Program-made: the position numbers and the translations under genes | Notes under the pieces: model-generated | The model's database searches: none | The model's input: the letters and a program-made list of their open reading frames with translations, nothing else | What the model was told of the DNA's origin: nothing | DNA from: JBJXHG01 sp046160865 | GTDB lineage: Bacteria > Planctomycetota > UBA1135 > GCA-002686595 | Direction: 5' to 3' | DNA length: 64,000 bases | Assembly (NCBI GenBank): GCA_046160865.1 | Contig: JBJXHG010000125.1 | Coordinates: 4,669 to 68,668 of the forward strand | Part shown: positions 53,986 to 61,555 of the stretch, one piece after another | Layout of the letters: each line of letters begins with the position of its first letter | Position numbering within the stretch: the first letter of the stretch is position 1

Positions 53986-54276
53986 GAAGCTCGCCTCGCG
54001 CTTCTTCGCGCGAGCGAGCGCCATCGGTCGGGCTGCCGCTGCCTCGGCCGTGCTTGTGCCAGTCCGCCGGTCTGTCGGTTGACCTCCGTTCGGTTGCACG
54101 GGGCCACCGATTCGAGCGATATCCCCGACTGTCTGTCCTCGCTAACTCGCTACCGCACCCAGCGGCCACGCATCCCGAGAGCGCGCACGGCAGCTGCAGC
54201 CCGACCGAGGACACTCGCTCGCGCCAAGAGGCGCGAGGCGAGCTTTCGCTCATGGCGCGCGAAGCGCGCCATGAGC
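53986..54276. repeat. Composite inverted-repeat element between atpC and aspS
   Basis: Left arm 53986-54043 (AAGCTCGCCTCGCGC, GCGCGAGCGAG, then ATCGGTCGGGCTGCCGCTGC) reappears inverted at 54189-54247 (GCAGCTGCAGCCCGACCGAG, then CTCGCTCGCGC and GCGAGGCGAGCTTTC). The arms are about 58 bp, roughly 85 percent matching, with a 145-bp centre without a convincing gene. The right side is closed by a second perfect hairpin at 54248-54276 (GCTCATGGCGCGC/GCGCGCCATGAGC, 13 bp). It accounts for most of the 388-bp intergenic stretch before aspS. Confidence 0.8.
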
Positions 54277-54351
54277 TCGGGCTTGCACACGCACGTGGCG
54301 ATAAGCGAGGGTGTGACCTCCGAATCTTCTGCCCCGGTTCGACTGCGCAAC

Positions 54352-56157
54352 ATGAACACGTCCACGACCTTCACGAAGTCCGAGAAGAGAAGCGATTGGC
54401 GCCGCACTCACACCTGCGGCGAGCTGCGCGCTGCGCACGTCGGCCGCGAAGTGACGCTGAACGGCTGGGTCAACGCGCGGCGCGACCACGGCGGCATCTA
54501 CTTCGTCGACCTGCGCGATCGCTACGGCGTGACGCAGATCGTGCTCGGCCCCGAACTCGCGGACGCGGTCAAGCTCGGCCCCGAGTTCACGATCTCGGTC
54601 CACGGCAAGGTCGTCGCGCGCGACGCGGCGAACGTGAACGCCGAGCGCGAGACGGGCCAGGTCGAAGTGATCGTCGACGCGCTCGAGATCCTCGCGCGGT
54701 CGAAGACGCCGCCGTTCGAGATCGACGGCGACGCCGAGACTGCGCTCGAGACGCGCCTGCGCTACCGCTACATCGACCTGCGCCGCAGCGTGATGCAACG
54801 CAACTTGATCCACCGCTCGCGCTTCATCAACGCCATGCGCCGCGCGTTCGAACGGCAGAACTTCATCGAGGTCGAGACGCCGATCCTGACGCGCGCGACG
54901 CCGGAAGGCGCGCGCGACTTCCTCGTGCCGAGCCGCGTGCACCCGGGCGAGTTCTACGCATTGCCGCAGTCCCCACAGCTCTTCAAGCAGATCCTCATGG
55001 TCGCCGGCCTCGACCGCTACTTCCAAGTCGCGCGCTGCTTCCGCGACGAGGACCTGCGCGCGGATCGGCAGCTCGAGTTCACGCAGCTCGACATGGAGAT
55101 GTCGTTCGTCGAAGAGGACGACGTCTTCAAGACGTGGGAGCGCGTGCTCGTGGAGACGTTCCGCGACGCGATGGGGATGGAGATCCCGGTTCCGTTTCCG
55201 CGCATGTCGTGGAGCGAGTCGATGGAGCGTTTCGGTGTCGACAAGCCCGACGTGCGCTTCGACCTCGAGCTGAAGGCGATCGACGCATGGGCGAAGGACT
55301 CCGAGTTCGCGGTGTTCCGCGACGCCGTGAACGGCGGTGGGCGCGCGATGGGCATCTGCGTCCCGGCCGCGCACGCGCTGTCGCGCAAGGACATCGAGGG
55401 CCTCGAGGAGCTGGCGAAATCGTCTGGTGCCAAGGGCCTCGCGTACTGGAAGGCCGGCGCGGCCGGCGGTTCGGGCCCGGTCGCGCGCTTCGCGACCGGC
55501 GAGCGCGCGGCGTCGTTGATGCGCGCGATGGGCGCAGCGGAGGGGGACCTGTGCCTCTTCGCTGCCGGCAAGCAGAACATGGTGTGGCGCGTGCTCGGCG
55601 AGCTGCGCAACCACCTCGGCAAGCGCTTCGGCCTCGCGCGAGCGGGCGAGTGGCGCTTCCTGTGGGTGACGACGTTCCCGATGTTCGAGTACGACGAGGA
55701 AGCGAAGCGCTGGTTCTCGGCGCACCATCCGTTCACCGCGCCGGTCGACTGGACGCTCGGCGGCGAGAACCCCGACCTAGCGAGCCTCGCATCACGCGCC
55801 TACGACCTCGTGCTGAACGGCTGGGAGCTCGGTTCCGGTTCCGTGCGGATCCACAAGAGCGACGTGCAGCAGCGCGTTTTCTCGATCCTCGGGATTGGGC
55901 CCGACGAGCAGATGCAGAAGTTCGGTTTCCTGCTCGAAGCGCTCTCCTACGGTCCGCCGCCACATGCGGGATTCGCTGTCGGTCTGGATCGATTGACGGC
56001 GATGACGCTCGGCCTCGACAACATCCGCGACGTCGTCGCCTTCCCGAAGACGACCTCGGCCTCGGATCTCATGTGCTCCGCGCCGTCGACGGTGTCACCG
56101 GAGCAACTCGTCGAAGTCCATATTCGCAGCGTGGTGCCGCCGCCGGCCGCCCGTTGA
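54352..56157 (+). CDS. aspS: Aspartyl-tRNA synthetase, bacterial type, probably non-discriminating
   Basis: 601 residues. Class II synthetase with the N-terminal anticodon-binding OB fold (VTLNGWVNARRDHGGIYFVD). Motif 2 is CFRDEDLRADRQLEFTQLD, motif 3 is GFAVGLDRLTAMTL, and the bacterial GAD insertion lies between. Histidine 46 in RRDHGG is the residue reported for non-discriminating bacterial AspRS (leucine in E. coli), implying that Asp-tRNA-Asn is also made and then amidated by GatCAB; gatCAB is not in the window. ATG 54352 is the first start after the repeat and has no clear Shine-Dalgarno. Confidence 0.96.
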   Translation: MNTSTTFTKSEKRSDWRRTHTCGELRAAHVGREVTLNGWVNARRDHGGIYFVDLRDRYGVTQIVLGPELADAVKLGPEFTISVHGKVVARDAANVNAERETGQVEVIVDALEILARSKTPPFEIDGDAETALETRLRYRYIDLRRSVMQRNLIHRSRFINAMRRAFERQNFIEVETPILTRATPEGARDFLVPSRVHPGEFYALPQSPQLFKQILMVAGLDRYFQVARCFRDEDLRADRQLEFTQLDMEMSFVEEDDVFKTWERVLVETFRDAMGMEIPVPFPRMSWSESMERFGVDKPDVRFDLELKAIDAWAKDSEFAVFRDAVNGGGRAMGICVPAAHALSRKDIEGLEELAKSSGAKGLAYWKAGAAGGSGPVARFATGERAASLMRAMGAAEGDLCLFAAGKQNMVWRVLGELRNHLGKRFGLARAGEWRFLWVTTFPMFEYDEEAKRWFSAHHPFTAPVDWTLGGENPDLASLASRAYDLVLNGWELGSGSVRIHKSDVQQRVFSILGIGPDEQMQKFGFLLEALSYGPPPHAGFAVGLDRLTAMTLGLDNIRDVVAFPKTTSASDLMCSAPSTVSPEQLVEVHIRSVVPPPAAR

Positions 56158-56175
56158 GGCGCGCGTCCTCGACGT

Positions 56176-56221
56176 CGCTCGCCGCGCGAGCCGGTGGGGC
56201 GCTCGCCGCGCGAGCCGGTGG
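56176..56221. repeat. Short tandem repeat, 24-bp period, between aspS and infC
   Basis: Two identical copies of CGCTCGCCGCGCGAGCCGGT plus GG, at 56176 and 56200. Each unit also contains the palindrome GCTCGCCGCGCGAGC. It lies in the 220-bp leader of infC. Confidence 0.85.
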
Positions 56222-56377
56222 AACGGGACGTACTTCGTCTCCACCGGCGGGACCCGGCGTTTCCTCGGCTGGCGAGCCCGACGCCGCCGATCTATCCTTC
56301 CACGCGCGGGCGCCTGACTCGCGCACCCTGACACCCGAAAGTTCCCGGTCTACCATCCACATTTCGCAAGGAGATCA

Positions 56378-56881
56378 GTGACAGCATCCGACTACCGCGT
56401 CAACCGACAGATCCGGATCGCAGAGGTCCGACTCATCGATGAAAAGGGAGAGCAAGTGGGCGTCGTGCCCACGCCCGATGCGCTCCGACGAGCCGAGGAA
56501 GCAGGCCTCGACCTCGTCGAGGTTTCTCCGACCGCGCGCCCGCCGGTCTGCCGAATCCTCGACTTCGGCAAGTTCAAATACGCGCTCCGCAAGAAGGAGA
56601 AGGGGACGCAGAAGCACGGCAGTCAGCTCAAGGAGTTGCGTGTGCGTCCCGCGATCGACAAGCACGACTTGGAGTACCGCCTCGACGCCGGACGCAAGTT
56701 CCTCGAGCAGGGACACAAGGTGCAAGTCGTGTGCATCTTCCGCGGCCGCCAGATGGCGCACCCGGAGCATGGCTACGACGTGATGAAGCGCGTCGCCGTC
56801 GCGCTCGGCGACATCAGCAAGGTCGAGATGTCGCCGAAGCTGATGGGCCGGCGTATGACGATGCTGCTCGCGCACAAGTGA
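56378..56881 (+). CDS. infC: Translation initiation factor IF-3
   Basis: 167 residues; prevents premature subunit joining and checks the initiator codon. The N-domain begins YRVNRQIRIAEVRLIDEKGE, and the linker and C-domain include GKFKYALRKKEK and QVVCIFRGRQMAHPEHG. AAGGAG lies four bases before GTG 56378; the AUU/AUC-type start used by E. coli infC for autoregulation is not evident in frame. Here infC is separated from rpmI by three other genes, unlike the usual infC-rpmI-rplT order. A hairpin begins directly after the stop. Confidence 0.97.
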   Translation: MTASDYRVNRQIRIAEVRLIDEKGEQVGVVPTPDALRRAEEAGLDLVEVSPTARPPVCRILDFGKFKYALRKKEKGTQKHGSQLKELRVRPAIDKHDLEYRLDAGRKFLEQGHKVQVVCIFRGRQMAHPEHGYDVMKRVAVALGDISKVEMSPKLMGRRMTMLLAHK

Positions 56882-56904
56882 GAGCTCGCGCTCCGCGCGA
56901 GCTC
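56882..56904 (+). terminator. Perfect hairpin directly after the infC stop
   Basis: GAGCTCGCGC and GCGCGAGCTC form a 10-bp perfect stem with a TCC loop, beginning on the base after the TGA. GAAACC follows, with no U-tract. It probably ends the infC transcript. Confidence 0.55.
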
Positions 56905-56913
56905 GAAACCATG

Positions 56914-57126
56914 ACGGTGGGCCGGCATGCCTTTCAGCTGACTGTCTGCTCCTGGTAGCGCGCGGCGTCGGTCGCGGTTTGCGCTGCCCTGTCACCGTGC
57001 AGCGCGCCGCGTCGACACGCGCAGCGCGCCTGCGAGTTTGCGAACGTCGATCTGCGCCTCAGCGGCAGCTGTCGGACCCATGGCAGCTTCGCGCGGACGA
57101 GGCTGCACGACATGCCGCGCCACCGT
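56914..57126. repeat. Composite inverted repeat between infC and oxyR
   Basis: ACGGTGGGCCGGCATGCCTT at 56914 is answered by an inverted ACGGTGGCGCGGCATGTCGT ending at 57126; about 19 of 25 bases match. The two arms lie just inside the perfect hairpins that end infC (56882-56904) and oxyR (57133-57159). The layout is the same as at 53956-54276, hairpin, arm, centre, arm, hairpin. I see no gene in the centre. Confidence 0.55.
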
Positions 57127-57132
57127 ATGCAT

Positions 57133-57159
57133 CGCCTGAGCGCGTTCCGCGCTCAGGCG
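57133..57159 (-). terminator. Perfect hairpin containing the oxyR stop codon
   Basis: CGCCTGAGCGCG and CGCGCTCAGGCG form a 12-bp perfect stem with a three-base loop. On the minus strand the oxyR TGA lies in the stem. No U-tract follows. It faces the infC hairpin across the intergenic inverted repeat. Confidence 0.6.
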
Positions 57160-58091
57160 GGGGCGCGCGTCACGCTCGCCGGCAAGTTCGCGCGAATGAA
57201 GTCCGCGAGCGCGCGGAAGTCTCCGCCGCGCGATTGGGTCCGGCGCGTCACGAGTCCCATCGTGCGCGTCGGGGCAGGCGGCGCGAACGGGATGGGGACG
57301 GCGCCGTTGTCCGACGCCTCCGGACCGAGCGCGAGCGCCGGAACGAGCGTCGTTCCCATGCCGGCCGCGACCATGTGGCGCAGCGTTTCGAGGCTCGTGG
57401 CGCGGAAGTCGCTCGTCGCCGGCTCGCGCTGTGCGCGCGCGCGATCGCAGATTTCGAGCGCTTGATCGCGCAGGCAGTGTCCCTCTTCGAGCAGGAGCAC
57501 GCGCTCGCGGGCGAGATCACCGATCGAGACGCGTTTCTTGCGCGCGAGCGCGTGCTCCTTCGGAACGAGGTACCAAAACGGTTCGTCGAACAAGGGCTGC
57601 GCTGCGAGGCCCGTTCCGGCGACCGGCAACGCGAGGATCGCGGCGTCGAGGCGGTGATGCGCGAGGTCGTCGAGGCAGTCCGACGTCTTCTGCTCGCGGA
57701 ACGCGAGCGCGAGGCGCGGATATGCGGCCGTCAGCGGCGGCACGAGCCACGGCAGGAGGTAGGGCGCGAGCGTCGGGATCACGCCCAGCGCGAGCGGTCC
57801 GCTCAACGGCGCACGCTCGCTGCTCGCGAGCTCGGCTAGGCGCTGCGTGCTCGCGAGTACGTTGCGCGCCTCGTCGACGAGCGTGCGTCCGACGCTCGTG
57901 AGGCGCACGCTCTTGCTCGTGCGCTCGAAGATCTGCACGCCGAGTGTGCGCTCGAGCTTCTGGATCTGGGCCGACAGCGTCGGCTGCGTGACGTGGCAGG
58001 CGCGTGCGGCCTTGCCGAAGTGAAGGTGCTCGGCCGCGGCGACGGCGTAGCGCAGCTCGGTCAAGCTCACCGCGGTGACGTCGATAGTCAT
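57153..58091 (-). CDS. oxyR: OxyR, LysR-type peroxide-sensing regulator
   Basis: 312 residues. A winged helix N-terminal domain (ELRYAVAAAEHLHFGKAARA, VTQPTLSAQIQKLERTLG) is followed by the LysR sensing domain. The redox pair is exact: LEEGHCLRDQALEIC gives C206 and C215, spaced nine apart as C199 and C208 in E. coli OxyR. It should sense hydrogen peroxide by disulphide formation and control the divergent ahpC-ahpD pair. ATG 58091 begins one base inside the putative operator (58084-58120), so autorepression is likely. The stop lies in a hairpin. Confidence 0.94.
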   Translation of the reverse strand: MTIDVTAVSLTELRYAVAAAEHLHFGKAARACHVTQPTLSAQIQKLERTLGVQIFERTSKSVRLTSVGRTLVDEARNVLASTQRLAELASSERAPLSGPLALGVIPTLAPYLLPWLVPPLTAAYPRLALAFREQKTSDCLDDLAHHRLDAAILALPVAGTGLAAQPLFDEPFWYLVPKEHALARKKRVSIGDLARERVLLLEEGHCLRDQALEICDRARAQREPATSDFRATSLETLRHMVAAGMGTTLVPALALGPEASDNGAVPIPFAPPAPTRTMGLVTRRTQSRGGDFRALADFIRANLPASVTRAPA

Positions 58092-58120
58092 GCTCGATGG
58101 TGACTATACAGACAATCGAT
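58084..58120. promoter_or_regulatory. Candidate OxyR operator between oxyR and ahpC
   Basis: Four tetranucleotides spaced by seven bases each, ATAG (58084), CGAT (58095), ATAC (58106), CGAT (58117), match the OxyR consensus ATAG-N7-CTAT-N7-ATAG-N7-CTAT at 13 of 16 positions. The same segment holds a perfect dyad, ATAGTCA-N10-TGACTAT. It covers the oxyR start codon and lies 125 bp before ahpC. Confidence 0.6.
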
Positions 58121-58245
58121 TCGGGCTTCGCGCTCGCGTGTACGACACTTCCCGTGAACCTCACGAGTCGAGAAGCCGCGCGCGAGGGCCATTCCACGCA
58201 GCCACGGTCGCGCCGCCAATACCGGACAACCAGGAGACCCTGATC

Positions 58246-58785
58246 ATGCTCACCGTCGGAGACCGCCTGCCCAATTTCCGTCTTCAAGCCGTCGTGTCGA
58301 AGGACAAGGGCCGCGAATTCGCCACCCTCACGAACGACACCTACAAGGGGCGCTGGCAAGTGCTCTTCTTCTGGCCGATGGATTTCACGTTCGTGTGTCC
58401 GACGGAGATCGCCGAGTTCGGTCGGCGCAACGGCGACTTCGCGGATCGCGACGCACAAGTGCTGGGCGCCAGCACCGACACGCAGTTCGTGCACCTCGCC
58501 TGGAGGCGCGATCACGAGGACCTGCGCGATCTGCCCTACCCGATGCTGGCCGACACGAAGCGCGAGCTCTCGACGGCGATGGGCGTCCTGCACAAGGAAG
58601 AGGGCGTTCCGCTGCGCGCGACGTTCATCGTCGATCCGCACGGCGTGATCCGCTGGTCGTCCGTGTGCGACCTGAAGGTGGGACGCAACGTCGACGAGGT
58701 GCTGCGCGTGCTCGACGCGCTCCAAACCGACGAGTTGTGCCCGTGCAACTGGCAACCGGGTGAAGAAACCCTGCAGGTGGCGTGA
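58246..58785 (+). CDS. ahpC: AhpC-type peroxiredoxin
   Basis: 179 residues; reduces hydrogen peroxide, alkyl hydroperoxides and possibly peroxynitrite. The peroxidatic cysteine is C51 in DFTFVCPTEI. The C-terminus carries LCPCNWQPGEETL with C165 and C167, like the mycobacterial AhpC (resolving cysteine plus an additional one) rather than the enterobacterial form. That fits a dependence on AhpD instead of AhpF, and ahpD follows with a TGATG overlap. GGAG lies 12 bases before ATG 58246. It is divergent from oxyR and probably OxyR-activated. Confidence 0.95.
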   Translation: MLTVGDRLPNFRLQAVVSKDKGREFATLTNDTYKGRWQVLFFWPMDFTFVCPTEIAEFGRRNGDFADRDAQVLGASTDTQFVHLAWRRDHEDLRDLPYPMLADTKRELSTAMGVLHKEEGVPLRATFIVDPHGVIRWSSVCDLKVGRNVDEVLRVLDALQTDELCPCNWQPGEETLQVA

Positions 58786-59327
58786 TGGAAGCGCTCCGCT
58801 CGCTCACGCAGCGTTTTCCCGACGCCGCGCGCGACATTCGCCTGAACTTGCTGACGGTTTTGCAGGAAGGCGAGCTCACGCCGGCGCAGCGATTCACGAT
58901 CGCGCTCGCCGTCGCGTTCGCGTCGAAGAGCCGCAGGCTCGCGGACGCGCTGCAATCCTCCGGACGCGAGCATCTGAACGAGAATGCGATCGACGACGCG
59001 CAAGCGGCGGCGACGCTGATGGCGATGACGAACGTGTACTACCGCTTCCGTCACATGATCGGCGATCCGGCCTACGAGAGCATGCCGGCGCGCCTGCGCA
59101 TGCAGCGGCTCGCACAGCCGAAGACGGACAAGGTGACGTTCGAGCTCGCGAGCTTGGCGGTCAGCGCGACGGCAGGTTGCGAGCGTTGCGTGCGCTCGCA
59201 TGAAGCCGCACTGCGTGCCGCGGGTGTATCCCAACCTCAGATCCACGAGGCCGTGCGCATCGCCGCGGTGGTGAACGCGGCCGCGTGTGCGGTCGAACTC
59301 ACGCCAGACGGAACTCCCGTCGCATAG
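58785..59327 (+). CDS. ahpD: AhpD, alkylhydroperoxidase/AhpC reductase adapter
   Basis: 180 residues. The CxxC-x3-H active centre is GCERCVRSHE (C132, C135, H139), as in mycobacterial AhpD, which passes electrons from lipoyl dehydrogenase systems to AhpC. The two-repeat helical fold is seen as LRSLTQRFPDAARDIRLNL and LASLAVSATAG. ATG 58785 overlaps the ahpC stop, giving tight co-expression. Two hairpins follow. Confidence 0.93.
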   Translation: MEALRSLTQRFPDAARDIRLNLLTVLQEGELTPAQRFTIALAVAFASKSRRLADALQSSGREHLNENAIDDAQAAATLMAMTNVYYRFRHMIGDPAYESMPARLRMQRLAQPKTDKVTFELASLAVSATAGCERCVRSHEAALRAAGVSQPQIHEAVRIAAVVNAAACAVELTPDGTPVA

Positions 59328-59336
59328 AGAAACTGC

Positions 59337-59396
59337 GCGCTACCGCCGCATGACGCGCGCGGTGGCGCTCCCCGTGCAACCCCGGACCTCACGGGG
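59337..59396 (+). terminator. Two consecutive hairpins after ahpD
   Basis: GCGCTACCGC/GCGGTGGCGC (10 bp with one T-G wobble, 59337-59368) and CCCCGTG/CACGGGG (7 bp, 59370-59396) follow the stop by ten bases. Neither has a U-tract. Together they probably terminate the ahpCD transcript. Confidence 0.5.
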
Positions 59397-59844
59397 CGAT
59401 CGAGCGGACGGTGGCCATCCGAAGGCTGCCGCACCCGCGCGGTCGTCCCGATGAGGTCGGATTGTTTCGACTGCGCTGCGTGCGCCAGCGTCGCACTCGC
59501 GAGTTAGTCGTCTCGCTCCGGCGGACCTGTACCCGTTCGTCGCGGATCCGTCGTGCCGATCATCGCGGCGCCTGCGTACTTCAATGAATCGCGTGTTGGC
59601 AAAGGCACGGTCCAGTTGGGTGAGCACAACGACGTACCGCCGGAGCACGCGCTCGTGAACGTGATGTCGACGCGTGCGGGCGACGGCAGATCCGCAGCGC
59701 GCCGGCCGCGTTCTGCCGCCGGCCCCTTGCGCCTGCCGATCCCGCCGCTACCCTTTCCGACCTCCAAGTCCGGGCTACCCCCGGCCCCCGCGAGCGGTAG
59801 GCATGCCAGCGACCGGGGAATCGTTCCGACAACGAGGACTACCG
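59397..59844. other. Long leader region of rpmI, unassigned
   Basis: These 448 bp precede the rpmI-rplT-pheS-pheT unit and must hold its promoter. The part 59550-59690 is visibly poorer in G+C than its surroundings and open in more than one frame on both strands, but none has gene-like composition or a recognisable family. An L20-responsive leader could lie here; I cannot fold one with confidence. No repeat from the families above is present. Confidence 0.4.
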
Positions 59845-60039
59845 ATGCCCAAGATGAAATCAAAGGGCGCTGTCAAGAAGCGCTTCAAGATCAGCAAGAA
59901 CGGCAAGGCCGTCTGCAGCAAGCCGGGTCGCGGCCACATGCACGCGACGTTCAACGGCAAGGTCAAGCGCGGACTGCGCCGCCGCATGGTGCTGAACAAG
60001 ACCTGGTCCGTGCTCATCAAGCGGATGACGGAGGCCTGA
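59845..60039 (+). CDS. rpmI: 50S ribosomal protein L35
   Basis: 64 residues, beginning PKMKSKGAVKKRFKISKNGK, a standard L35 N-terminus, followed by the small basic C-terminal part (RRRMVLNKTWSVLIKRM). GAGG lies ten bases before ATG 59845. rplT begins four bases after the stop codon. It is separated from infC by the peroxide genes. Confidence 0.97.
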   Translation: MPKMKSKGAVKKRFKISKNGKAVCSKPGRGHMHATFNGKVKRGLRRRMVLNKTWSVLIKRMTEA

Positions 60040-60043
60040 TGCC

Positions 60044-60400
60044 ATGGTGCGCGTAACGATGGGCGCTCCGCGCCGTCAGAAGAAGGTCCGGTACTTCAAG
60101 CAAGCGCGCGGCTTCCGTGGTGGCCGCTCGAAGCTGTGGCGCACGGTGCGCGAGACGCTCTTGCGCGCGTGGGCGTACTCGACGCGCGACCGGCGCACGA
60201 AGAAGCGCCAGTTCCGCCGCCTCTGGATCGTCCGAGTGAACGCGGCGGCGCGCATGCGCGGCCTGCCGTACTCGCAGTTCATCGACGGCTTGAAGAAAGC
60301 CGGCATCGATCTCGATCGTCGCCAATTGTCCGAGCTCGCGATCCACGACCCGCAAGCGTTCGACTCGCTCGTTCAAGAGGCGCGGTCGGCGCGGACCTAG
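60044..60400 (+). CDS. rplT: 50S ribosomal protein L20
   Basis: 118 residues. The long basic N-terminal helix (RQKKVRYFKQARGFRGGRSK) binds 23S rRNA early in 50S assembly; the C-terminal domain includes WIVRVNAAARMRGLPYSQFI. In many bacteria L20 represses its own operon by binding the rpmI leader. Short complementary arms (GCGGA/TCCGC) surround the TAG stop. pheS follows after 29 bp. Confidence 0.97.
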   Translation: MVRVTMGAPRRQKKVRYFKQARGFRGGRSKLWRTVRETLLRAWAYSTRDRRTKKRQFRRLWIVRVNAAARMRGLPYSQFIDGLKKAGIDLDRRQLSELAIHDPQAFDSLVQEARSART

Positions 60401-60429
60401 CCGATCCGCTCGCGCAGCGGACCACTCGC

Positions 60430-61464
60430 GTGGAGACCGAGACGACGCTCGATTATGGCGCGTTCGAAGCGCAAGGGCTGACGCGTATCCGCGCGAGCGC
60501 GGACATCGAAGCCCTGCGCAACGTCGAACGCGATCTGCTTGGAAAGGAAGGCCCCGTGGCCGGCATCATGGGCTCGATCAAGAGCCTGCCCGCGGACAAG
60601 CGTCGCGATGCTGGTCAGTGGGGCAATCGCCTCAAGCAGAGCTTCGAGGCCGCGATCGCGGAACAGAAGAGCGAACTCGAGCGCGCGTCGCTCGACGCCG
60701 AGCGCTCGAGCGGCAGTTTCGACGCGACGCTCCCCGCCGCGAAGCAAGATCGCGGCGGCCTGCATCCGCTCACGCAGATCACGCGCGAGCTCGAGGACCT
60801 CTTCACGAGCATGGGCTACCAAGTCCACGACGGCCCCGAGGTCGAGCTCGACTGGTACAACTTCGAGGCGCTGAACATCCCGCGCGATCACCCCGCGCGC
60901 GACATGCAGGACACGTTCCGCTGCGATCCGGCCGGCAACCTCGTCTTGCGCACGCACACGTCGCCGGTGCAGATCCGCGCGATGGAGCGCATGAAGCCGC
61001 CGTTCCGCGCCATCGTGCCGGGCAAAGTGTTTCGCCAAGAGACGACCGACGCGAGCCACGAGCACACGTTCCACCAGATGGAAGGGCTCGTCGTCGACAA
61101 GGGCGTGTCGGTCGGCCACTTGATCAGCGCGATGAAGACGCTGCTCCGCGGCGTGTTCGGACGCGAGATCGAGATCCGCTTGCGCCCGGGCTACTTCCCG
61201 TTCGTCGAGCCGGGCTTCGAGCTCGACGCGCGCTGTCCGTTCTGCAAGGAAGGTTGCTCGGTGTGCAAGCGCTCGACGTGGGTCGAGCTCCTGCCGTGCG
61301 GCATGGTGCATCCGAACGTGCTGAAGGCCGGCGGCATCGACCCCGAGGAGTGGACGGGCTTCGCGTTCGGCCTCGGCTTGTCGCGGCTCGCGATGTTGCG
61401 CTACGGCATCGACGACGTGCGCTTGCTGCTCGCCGGCGATCTGCGTTTCCTCGAGCAGTTCTGA
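60430..61464 (+). CDS. pheS: Phenylalanyl-tRNA synthetase alpha subunit
   Basis: 344 residues. An N-terminal coiled coil (about residues 1-85) is followed by the class II core. Motif 1 region: EVELDWYNFEALNIPRDHPA; motif 2: KVFRQETTDASHEHTFHQME; motif 3: GFAFGLGLSRLAMLRYG. A four-cysteine element CPFCKEGCSVC lies before WVELLPCGMVHPNVL, as in many bacterial PheS proteins. The start is GTG 60430; no ATG gives a better N-terminus. pheT follows after 91 bp. Confidence 0.96.
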   Translation: METETTLDYGAFEAQGLTRIRASADIEALRNVERDLLGKEGPVAGIMGSIKSLPADKRRDAGQWGNRLKQSFEAAIAEQKSELERASLDAERSSGSFDATLPAAKQDRGGLHPLTQITRELEDLFTSMGYQVHDGPEVELDWYNFEALNIPRDHPARDMQDTFRCDPAGNLVLRTHTSPVQIRAMERMKPPFRAIVPGKVFRQETTDASHEHTFHQMEGLVVDKGVSVGHLISAMKTLLRGVFGREIEIRLRPGYFPFVEPGFELDARCPFCKEGCSVCKRSTWVELLPCGMVHPNVLKAGGIDPEEWTGFAFGLGLSRLAMLRYGIDDVRLLLAGDLRFLEQF

Positions 61465-61555
61465 ACGGAAGAGCCGACGCGGTGTTCCGTTCCACCGTCA
61501 TGGATCGCGCGCAGGACGCGCAGACGCATCGAACGCGATTGGAGCGCGCTGAGGC

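Noticed and set aside
56374..56380. Rare ATC start for infC, as in E. coli autoregulation
   Set aside because: The ATC at 56374 is not in the reading frame; GTG at 56378 is in frame and spaced properly from AAGGAG.
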